NCBI GenBank assembly: GCA_025201865.1
Contig: MU602803.1
Location: 32,824 to 48,884, forward strand
DNA length: 16,061 nt
Source of the DNA: Ramicandelaber brevisporus
Lineage: Eukaryota; Kickxellomycota; Ramicandelaberales; Ramicandelaberaceae
Direction: 5' to 3'
The translations under genes were made by a program, and so were the position numbers. Below, piece after piece: positions 1 to 8,000 of this stretch. Each line of letters opens with the position of its first letter. Position 1 is the stretch's first letter. Below the pieces are notes generated by a model. That model saw nothing but the letters and a program-made list of their open reading frames with translations. It was not told the DNA's origin and searched no databases.

Positions 1-1
1 T

Positions 2-325
2 CCAGCCGATTCTTCCGCCGCCGCTGCCGCCGGCACGTACTGCGCCGCTGTGATCGTCAGCGCCAACTGCTACGCGCGTCCCAGCGAGAAGTCTGCGCTC
101 CGCCAAGACTACCTCCCGAATCCATGCATCAAGGTCACCTGCCAGACTCCGGATGTCGCGTCGGCCACCGGCTGCTGGCTGTACGCCACCAACCAGAAGT
201 GCTTCTTCAAGGGCAACGACGGCTCCAAGGGTCCAGGCGGCGAGGACATTTTCGACCGTCTGGTGCCAAAGTGCTCCAAGCAGATGCCAAAGTGCTCCAA
301 GCCATTCCTCGACACTCTCGCTTAA
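2..325 (+). CDS. Cys-rich protein, 3' end only (partial, unrecognised)
   Basis: The frame is open from the left edge of the window (codons begin at base 2) to the TAA at 323-325, giving the last 107 residues of a longer protein. Third codon positions are strongly G/C, which supports real coding in this frame. The GTG at 50 is an internal codon, not a start. The visible part has eight Cys, an Ala-rich stretch at its beginning, and a C-terminal PKCSK motif repeated twice with two residues between the copies. The spaced Cys suggest a disulfide-stabilised, probably secreted or extracellular domain, but the N-terminus with any signal peptide lies outside the window. I do not recognise the family. 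It converges on the HIU hydrolase gene, with 120 bases between the two stops. Confidence 0.65.
   Translation, partial: PADSSAAAAAGTYCAAVIVSANCYARPSEKSALRQDYLPNPCIKVTCQTPDVASATGCWLYATNQKCFFKGNDGSKGPGGEDIFDRLVPKCSKQMPKCSKPFLDTLA
264..302 (+). repeat. Two exact 18-nt copies at a 21-bp period inside the Cys-rich gene
   Basis: The 18-mer TGCCAAAGTGCTCCAAGC occurs at 264-281 and again at 285-302. It encodes the doubled PKCSK motif at the C-terminus. The period is a multiple of three, so the reading frame is kept. Confidence 0.9.
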
Positions 326-445
326 ACATTCCTCTCCTCTCTTTCATTCCTTCTTTTTAAAACATGGGCCGCATTCGCGCCTTCTCCTCCCCTCCCCATC
401 AATACAATTGTGTTGTGTATGAAAAGTACATTTGTTTGTTTGTTT
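326..445. other. Short convergent intergenic spacer
   Basis: These 120 bases separate two converging stop codons and must hold both 3' ends. The sequence is T- and C-rich near the left gene and ends in a TTTG-type run (about 430-447). No canonical AATAAA was seen for either gene. Confidence 0.6.
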
Positions 446-853
446 TTAAGAGCCACGATATGTTGAATATGCATGCGAGCTAATCAACAGTGGAATGTGG
501 TAATGCTCATTAGTCTTCTCCAAATGAAACACAATGTCCACATATGGATAGAAACACACTCTCTTTGCCGCTCCTCCAGCCGCACGGTTTTGCTTATCAA
601 AGTACGCCGCTGCCAAGAATCGCATGCGATACAACCCTGCATTCAGACGCGTTCCGCTCGGCAAAACGTCGTTGCAGCGACCGTCGGCATCGGTTACACC
701 AACACCCAAGACCTGCCACGTCGCAGTGTCTGGCCGAGCAGAGATTTCGGAAAGAGAGGGATAGATGGCGGCGGTGGACAACTGAACCTCGATACCTGCA
801 CCGGGCTTGCCGAGCTCAGTGTCGAGAACGTGGCAGGTGATTGGGCCGCGCAT
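446..853 (-). CDS. 5-hydroxyisourate hydrolase (transthyretin-related protein)
   Basis: This 135-residue protein should hydrolyse 5-hydroxyisourate, the product of urate oxidase, to OHCU in purine (urate) breakdown; the family works as a homotetramer. Family signatures run in order: the N-terminal CHVLDT with His8, the TDADGR block with Arg59, CFYPYVDIVF at 100-109, HYHIPLL with His119, and the terminal tetrapeptide YRGS (132-135) that distinguishes the enzyme from vertebrate transthyretin. His8, Arg59, His119 and the YRGS tail correspond to the known active site. The domain is complete in one exon, with small extra loops near residues 30-45 and 90-98. The ATG at 853 is the only in-frame Met before an upstream TAA; its -3 base is C, a weak context. 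The C-terminus is not a PTS1 signal and no N-terminal PTS2 is visible, so a cytosolic location is inferred. No other urate-pathway gene is in the window. Confidence 0.95.
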   Translation of the reverse strand: MRGPITCHVLDTELGKPGAGIEVQLSTAAIYPSLSEISARPDTATWQVLGVGVTDADGRCNDVLPSGTRLNAGLYRMRFLAAAYFDKQNRAAGGAAKRVCFYPYVDIVFHLEKTNEHYHIPLLISSHAYSTYRGS

Positions 854-1036
854 CTGCTTGTCGAGTGCTGATGGGTGGATGTTTTATTTCTTTGTTGTAG
901 ATTTCGTGTGTGTACGTGTGTGTGGGCGGTATTTGCTGTCTCGGATGTATGCGATTCCGAAGTTGATATCGAACAAAAAGGTCACATGACACATCTTCGG
1001 GGAGGGGAGGCTGGAACAGTTGTTTTAAACGGCGGT
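854..1036. promoter_or_regulatory. Spacer holding the HIU hydrolase promoter and the TOP3 3' end
   Basis: These 183 bases lie between two tandem minus-strand genes, so they serve both as the 3' flank of TOP3 and as the upstream region of the HIU hydrolase. They contain a GT-rich tract (about 907-925) and a TCACATGA core at 982-989 within GTCACATGAC (981-990), about 130 bases upstream of the hydrolase ATG. That core resembles sites of bHLH-zip factors. No TATA box was identified with confidence. Confidence 0.4.
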
Positions 1037-1248
1037 TTAATTGCGTTTACGGGATCTGGCATGTGAGCTATCAAGATTTAGTGGTGGAGCGCGACTTGAT
1101 GGTGCATTGCTGTTTGTACATTCGTTTGCAAAATGACCAGGCTGTCCGCATTTGAAGCAGTTTCCAAATCCACCTCCGCCTCCACCTCCATTTGCAACAA
1201 TCATTGGTTGAAGTGGCTGTTGGTACGGTCTTTGTGGCTGTCTTTGCT

Positions 1249-1279
<31 letters not shown>

Positions 1280-3991
1280 GGGTAATGATTGATTAGCGCC
1301 ATATTCATCAACCCATGCAATGAAATTCTTGCATTTACCAGTTTGCTGAGCACAGGCATAGAATTTGCGACCTGCATTTGGTTCTTTACGAGCTGCACCA
1401 ACTCTGCATGGCAAGCCACATTCACAACGAGGATCTGGCGTGCCAATACTTCCACCGGTGCGTGCATTGTTTGTGCGAGATGGAGCAGTTGTGGAATGTG
1501 GATTGGCTGGTCTCATTCCCAAAGCCGGGATTGACGAGTGTTGCTGCTGCTGAGGATGCTGGTTTCTAGAGTATGCAAATGCACCATTAGTGCTGACTGT
1601 AGTGCTGGTGGTTCCAGAAACCCATTTAAACCCGAGCTCTTCTTCTAATAAAGGATCGCATTCTGGGTATAAACAGCAAGTGTACTCCAGCGGAATCATT
1701 GGAGGCATTACACCAGGCGCAAATCTAATGTTCACTAATTTAACTCTATCTTTCAGCTCAGAGTTCCTTGTTCCACATTTGTTACATTTTTGATCAGTGT
1801 CAGTTGGTGCAACTGATAAAATGCCCCGAGGAAGCCACATTGTTGATTTGCATACTGGGAATTTACGGCATCCAAGCATCCACGATGATCCTGATTTGGT
1901 TTGCTTTAATATCACTTGCTCTCCACACTTGAAGCACGGCATAATTGCACTTGCAAATAGTCCATTGGCTGTCATTCCTCCACCACCTCCACTTCCACCA
2001 CCAGGGTCGCCTCCATAGTCATCTGTTCCATTGCCATAGATATCATTTCCATTTCCACTTCTGAATGCAGCATTATCACCGTATTGTTGCTGAATTAAAG
2101 GAGGTAGTTCTACTCCAAAGTATTTAGCAACACTCTGGCTCAATTTACTAGCTTGACTTTTAGAGCGTAGATAGACTGACTTGTATTTGTGTATGGCTTC
2201 GTTAATAACAATTCTGGGAATGATTTGACCATTTCGAATTAGCTCCAAATTCTGTTCCAGCTGCTGTCTTAAATATGGCTTAGAGAGTGACATTTCAAAT
2301 CCAATACTATCGAATCCTTCAACCAGTCCTAATCCTAAGGTAGATGGGGTGAAGTGACGGGTTCGGTCCATTATGACATATTCTCTTTCCTGAACTTTAC
2401 TTATATGATCTGGAATGGTTGCATCTGTTCCAATGCCATTTCTTTGCATAATTGCAATCAATTCCTTTTCTGTTAGTAGTTTTGGAGCTGATGTTTTACC
2501 TTGCTTCATGATGAGTTCAGTTGGAATAAATTGCTCGCCTTGTCGAAACACTGGAATAGTTGCATCACTCCATTTCTCATACGGGTACACATCCAAATAA
2601 TTGCGTGCCAGCACCATCAGCCCTGATGCTGTAAATATTTCTCCAGCTATATCAACGGTTACATTGGTTTTATGACCTTTTGCATTCTCTGAACAGCATG
2701 CCAGGAACCGACGAGTAATTAATTCATATATTTTCTTTTCATCTCCGACTAGATTAGGTGCAGCTGTAACTGGATGAATTGGAGGATGCGCTTTATCATT
2801 ATGGCCTCCTTTACGCGGTCTATTAATTCCATTGTGTAGTAAATTCTGAGCGTATTGACCCCATTGAGGATTGTCCACTTGCTTTTGAATTAAAGAGTTA
2901 AAGTCAAAACTGCTTTCAAACTCATCAGTTTCTGTTCTTGGATAACTTATAATTCCCTGTCTATATAGTGATTCAGCCACAGCAGATGTTCTCTCTGAAT
3001 TCATCTTAAAATGAGTGGATGCCAGTTTAAGCAACTCTACTGTGGTTAGGGGGAGCGGCTTCCATTTATCTGTGTTTTTACCATTAGCATTGATTACAGT
3101 GGCAGTGGGCGATTCCATACATAGCTCATATAATACAAAACAGCTCATTTCGTCAAACAGCTGACCACGCTGCCAATTAAATCTACCAATTACATTATCT
3201 TTACTGTGTGACATTTCAATGCTCCAAAACGGCTCAGACACAAATCTTTTGACTTTTAGATATTGGTCAACTACAAATCCCATTGTAGGAAATTGACACG
3301 TTCCAAAGCTGATGACCTTTTGATTTAACTGTGGGAAGATGTTCTGCAAATATCTAGTTTGAAATCTAGTCAGTGCAAACCCAGTTCTCAAATCCAATTC
3401 TCTTCTGACCGCGACTGCTCTGACTTTATTCATATCAATTGGCTGAGGTCTTTGCATCGCATTGTTAATGGCATTTGCTGTTCTCATTGATATCCACGCT
3501 CGTCTAACCGTTTCATCTCCTGCATCCAAGTTGTGAGCTTGCGAGTCTAAATCCAATGGCGGCACTCGTAGCCTTCTGTTTACTGCTCCGCATATATTGG
3601 CTGCTTCGTACCCAATAAACTCGCCCTCATGATCGCAATCTGTCCATATAATCACTCGATCTGCTCTCCGAGCTTCCTGCTCTAAACCTTGCACGCACTG
3701 ATTCATCCCGTCAATGACAACTTCTCTAGTCGCCGCTGTAAACAGCTCCACTGGATCAACTGCTGACCATGAATTGTATTCTTCGGGAAACAATAGCTCA
3801 AGAGCATGTCCTCGCATCGATGTCATAGCTACTCGCACACTTTGGCCAACTTCTTGAAGATAGTAGTCAAATTCGTACACTGGACAATAGCGATCGCGAC
3901 CGTCAGATCGTTGAATACGTTGGTTGCCGGCCAGAACGCCAGCAAAGTACTTGGCCTCTGAAGCCTTTTCAGCAATGCACAAGATCCTCAT
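1037..3991 (-). CDS. TOP3A: DNA topoisomerase III alpha (type IA)
   Basis: This 984-residue type IA topoisomerase passes single strands through a transient 5'-phosphotyrosyl break. With a RecQ helicase and RMI1 the family dissolves double Holliday junctions. The TOPRIM domain starts at the N-terminus, with acidic residues Asp118, Asp120 and Glu122. The GTCQFPT block is at 230-236, the catalytic Tyr350 lies in SYPRTET, and GIGTDAT is near 520. The C-terminus carries two four-Cys fingers (Cys686/689/708/714 and Cys736/739/773/778), a GRF finger (Cys856/858/862/880/887 with GRKFY at 874-878), a 12-Gln run and a CCHC knuckle (945-958). The GLVEGFDSIGFEMS block and the GRF finger favour alpha over beta. 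The start is the ATG at 3991 (A at -3); the open frame extends to a GTG at 4006, which is not a likely start. His121 replaces the usual basic residue of the DxDRE motif. It is transcribed away from the zinc-finger gene. Confidence 0.96.
1244..1279 (-). repeat. CAA/CAG run encoding 12 Gln in TOP3
   Basis: Twelve consecutive Gln codons, mixed CAA and CAG, encode residues 905-916 in the linker between the GRF finger and the CCHC knuckle. A seven-Gly run (935-941) follows just before the knuckle. Confidence 0.95.
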
Positions 3992-4060
3992 CGTCGCTTC
4001 GAACACAAGTCCAACAAATCAAGTGAGAAAAGGAGAAAAAAGAAAGACGGAGGTGAAAAG

Positions 4061-4095
4061 AAACGAAACGAAACGAAACGAAAGGAAACGAAAGG
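4061..4095. repeat. Pentanucleotide microsatellite (AAACG/AAAGG), seven units
   Basis: Four exact AAACG units (4061-4080) are followed by AAAGG, AAACG and AAAGG (4081-4095). On the TOP3 sense strand this is a CGTTT/CCTTT tract about 70-105 bases upstream of the ATG. Confidence 0.9.
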
Positions 4096-4630
4096 AAGAG
4101 AGCTTGGTTGCTACAGCTGCCTGATTGACTGTTTGACTGACTGACTGATTGTGGTTGTATTTGTGGTTGTGTATGTGCTCGTTTGTTTGTTTTCATTGAT
4201 GCAAACAAGAGCAAGAAACTCACTCCCATCCAGTGAATCGAGCGGGCTGCTGCGGCACACACGCACACACACTCCCTGAAACTCACGAAAAAAAGAACGC
4301 CGTCAACATCTTTTAATGTCGTCACAATCCAGCAAGTGGCGGAGCTGATCCTGTATTTTATCACAAGCCTGGAAGAGCAGTAGCCCCCAATGTGACACAG
4401 TCGGCGGATGTCGCCTGCTGATTCGTACAAAAAAATTCAAACAAATTGCGAACCACGGAGAAAACAACTTTCCTCCAACAAGGTCAGACCGCGTTCGGTT
4501 GCATGCCTGCCTGCCCCCAACGAGCAGGATCGACTATCACCACGTTCAGCCGCAAGAACCGTCATTCCACCCACCCCGTCCTCCCGTCCAACCTACCGTC
4601 CGTCCTCCGGGTTTCCCTGCTTTGACTTTC

Positions 4631-4670
4631 GTTCGTTCGTTCATTCATTCATTCATTCATTCATTCATTC
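4631..4670. repeat. Tetranucleotide microsatellite (GTTC then ATTC)
   Basis: Three GTTC units (4631-4642) run into seven ATTC units (4643-4670). The repeat lies in the presumed 5' leader of the zinc-finger gene. Confidence 0.92.
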
Positions 4671-5056
4671 CATTTCCACTTTGCCGCCTTGCCGCCTTGT
4701 CGCTTTGCATTCTTGCCATCGCTCCATACTGGTTTCCAATCTCAACCTCTGAACCTCCTGTCTTGTGTTTGTTTCGGCTACCGACCTCCTTCTTTGGCAT
4801 TCACTGGCACGTACACACATACACAAGCCCCTCCCACCCACTCAATCGCAGCAGTCAGTCACTCGCACCGCTCGCACCGCTCGCGCCTGTTCCCGTCCCT
4901 CCCTCCTCCCCTCCACCCCACCCCCCGCACCCACATATCCTTTGCGCGTTTCTTTTCGTACACACGTCTCTTCCGTCTTCCTTTTGCCTCATCTGCCACA
5001 CCGGAGCGGTTGTCTGCCTGTCTGCCTGTCTGTCACTGTTTGTCCCTTGTTCTGTT

Positions 5057-8000
5057 ATGGGCTCGCCTTCCCATCCTGCGTTCAGTTGTTCAAACGATGA
5101 TATTGCTACGGTTGTAGATGGTGTTATTGACATCAACAAAACATCATCGGTCTCAGTTGCTGGTGCTGGTGTTGATGCCGGTGTTGCTTCTGAACCCGCT
5201 GTTCTGGAATTTGACTTCTCATACAGTGGCGTTGATTCTGCCGTTGCTCTCAATGCTCCTCATAATCCCATCAACAGCATCACGGTCTCTTCAGCAGCAA
5301 TGAACCTGAAGTCGAACATTAATGGTGCCACCACCGCGATGTCCTCGTTATCACAACCCCTTCATCTTGCAAGCAGCGGCAGCGATGATTCGTACCACCA
5401 CGTGGGCAGCGACTCCATTAACAGCAACAGCACCAGCAACGTTTCAGCAACAACAACAACAGCAACAGCAGCAACAGCAACAGCAGCACATCACAGTCTA
5501 TTGCCTCCTTTGCTGATTCCTGTATCGACAGCCTCCAACATCACACAATCACTTCCTGCTACAACGTCTGTTGATATGGTTGATTTGACCTTGAACGACT
5601 CGGTGAGCAGCGCGCTGTCTCTCGGTATGGATCTCGACATGGCCCAAGTTGTAGCCGATGCCATTGACAAGCTGAGCGATTCCTTCAACATGCGAATGTG
5701 CGACAACCCCAACAGCCAGAGCAGCAGCAGCAACAGTCGTCGCAGCAATTCGATCAACGTCAAAAATCACGAGCTGTCATTATCGGCCTCGGCACCATTG
5801 CTACCGAGCGGGTTGAATCTCTTTGATCTCTCTTCTGCTGATTTCTCAACCGTTGCCGCAGACTTTGATTTCGAGTCGATCAGCTGCTGTAGTGCAAGCG
5901 AGTATATGGACGTTGCAAGCGTTGCTGCCATGGTTGCTGCCCAAGAAGACATTGTGGTGGTTGACGATATCGACATGAACATATCAGAGGCAATGGCCGA
6001 GGCTGTCGATGTCCTGCAGCAGGTTCAAGATCAACAACAACAGCAACAGCAAAAGCAACAGCAACATCAACAGACTTCATCTACATCTATTGCTGTCCCT
6101 GCCATTGAGATACCCTCTACTAAGTCCAAAACAACAGCAACTGTGGTATCATCATCATCATCATCATCAACATTGGCGAAAGCAGTGAAGGTCAAGTCTG
6201 AACCAGCAGTGACAGTAACGGCAGCAACAGCAACAGAAACAACAACAGCAGTAACAACAGCAGCAACAGCAGCAATATCAAGCGAACCAGCCAAGGAACA
6301 AGATGCAGCAGCGCAGGTTCGTGATTGGGGTACGCACTTGCTGTGGTGCGCAGAGGCTCCATTCCGCTTGCCAGCTGCGTATCACCGTGCACATCTTCGA
6401 GAGACACTTGCCAACTTGCCATGTCCTCAATCTCGCAATGTTGGTAAGCAGGAAGCCACTCCAGCTGCTCCAGTGGCCCCAGCCACCACTTCTCTCTCCA
6501 TGCAGCAGCAATCGGATGAGCAGGAACCAGCCGTCAAGCCAGGCATTGTCACTGGCATCACAAACACCAGTGTGCCCAAGGAAGTGCTGCGCAAGATTCC
6601 TGAGGAGCTGACTGACCGTGTGCTGGACTCGCTTCGCAGCGTTTGCTCAAGATTGATTCGTGGGTTGCCACTCTCCAACAGCGTCATTTGCAAGCAGCTG
6701 GATCTCGATATTGCATTCCCAAGTGACAAATCCGTCCAGTTCAGTGATGCGCTGAGAGATCGAGTTTCTGGCACAGTGCTGAACCAGATGAGCCAGTACA
6801 TTGCACAGCGACTGGAGCGTGCCCAGAACAACATTCGTGGTAGCGGTAATGCTGGCACTGCTGGGGACGATGTCGATAGTACTGGCGAAGGTGCTGCTGG
6901 AGCAGATGGTGTACATGCTATTTGCCACAAGGAAGAAGACCCTGGCATTGCGTATGAATGGCTCACTGATTCTGATGTTGCCAAGATTGCTGACAACATC
7001 AACGTCTCAATGAACTCAATCTCAATTCGTGCGCTCATCTTGGTTCTCCACGCACTGATTGCAATCATGCTCCAAGCCCAAGCACAGGCTCTCGAGCAGG
7101 CTCAGACCGAGTTGCAGGCAAGGACCGCAGCATCCACAGCTGCACCTACCGTGGCTTCATCGCCAAAGAAGGAGTTTGCTGAACAGTCACCGCAGTCGTC
7201 CGTTCGGACGCGTGCTCAAGCTCGCGCATTGGCTGCCCAGCAGGCCAAAGAGGATGAGGCCACTCCAAAGCCAGCGAAGCGCGCATACAACAAGAGCTCC
7301 AGCAGTGCTACGCGCAAGAGTGCTCCGCCATCTCTTCTCCCCTCTGACGTTGATGATGACATGGACGAGCAGACTATTCTGTCTCGCTTGCCATTTGCTG
7401 AGAATGCACTGTGTGCTCCAGTTTGCCGGCTGCCATCCGGTCGTATCAAGCATGTCACTGCATCAACCATCAAGTGGCGCTCGTACATTGTGCCTGCTAA
7501 CACCATTCTGGTGCAGTATCTGGCCATGGCCGATGACAGCGAGGAGCGTCAGATATTTGGTAGACGGCTGTTCACTGTTTGTGTGATGCTGCATCATGTC
7601 TGCAGACCGCATCTGCGCAACAGCAGCGGTCTTGGTCCATTGTCCGGCTCGGAATCTGCCCCAACCAAGAAACAACTGCAGCGCTCCAAGTCATTGAATG
7701 TGAAGAAGGAAGAACCTGAGCCCAGTGCAGCTCCACATGACCTTATGATGACTGGGTTCAATGGCATCTCTCTACGTGATATTGACATGTCTGCATCCCA
7801 TCGCGATGACGAGGACAATGAAGACAACGGAGACAACGATGCTGGTTTGGAGGCCTTGACTTGCCGTAAACGCCGTGCTCATCCGACCCATTTTGATGAC
7901 GAGGCTGGATTCTCCCTGTCTGCTGATTTGGATTTCCTTAGTGAAGAGTATTCAACAACCTCATCTGGTCCTGGCTCGCCTGCCAAGCGCCACCACCGCA

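Larger units (their letters stand above)
3992..5056. promoter_or_regulatory. Divergent intergenic region between TOP3 and the zinc-finger gene
   Basis: This 1065-base region holds both leaders and promoters. Next to TOP3 (about 4024-4100) it is purine-rich on the plus strand, so the TOP3 sense strand is a C/T-rich leader. From about 4540 to 5056 it is C/T-rich on the plus strand, the sense strand of the zinc-finger gene. The middle (4100-4400) holds TGAC/TGAT-type and CA-type simple sequence. A short upstream ATG frame at 4408-4752 is probably non-functional. No TATA box, tRNA or other RNA gene was recognised. Confidence 0.5.

Noticed and set aside
3992-4006. GTG start at 4006 for TOP3
   Set aside because: Nuclear genes start at ATG as a rule, and the ATG at 3991 has A at -3 and begins right at the TOPRIM strand.
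3969-4430. Minus-strand frame of 153 codons upstream of and overlapping TOP3
   Set aside because: It starts at TTG, overlaps TOP3 in another frame, and is built from simple repeats. No domain is recognisable.
4408-4752. Plus-strand ATG frame of 114 codons in the gene 4 leader
   Set aside because: The product reads through the ATTC microsatellite as repeated Ser-Phe-Ile-His and has no recognisable domain. At most it is an upstream frame.
4499-5056. N-terminal extension of gene 4 by 186 codons
   Set aside because: The open frame begins at TTG and has no ATG before 5057. The C/T-rich DNA is open in other plus frames too, so lack of stops reflects composition.
6067-6294. Minus-strand frames with Asp or Leu runs inside gene 4
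   Set aside because: They are antisense readings of the TCA and CAR repeats of the real gene.
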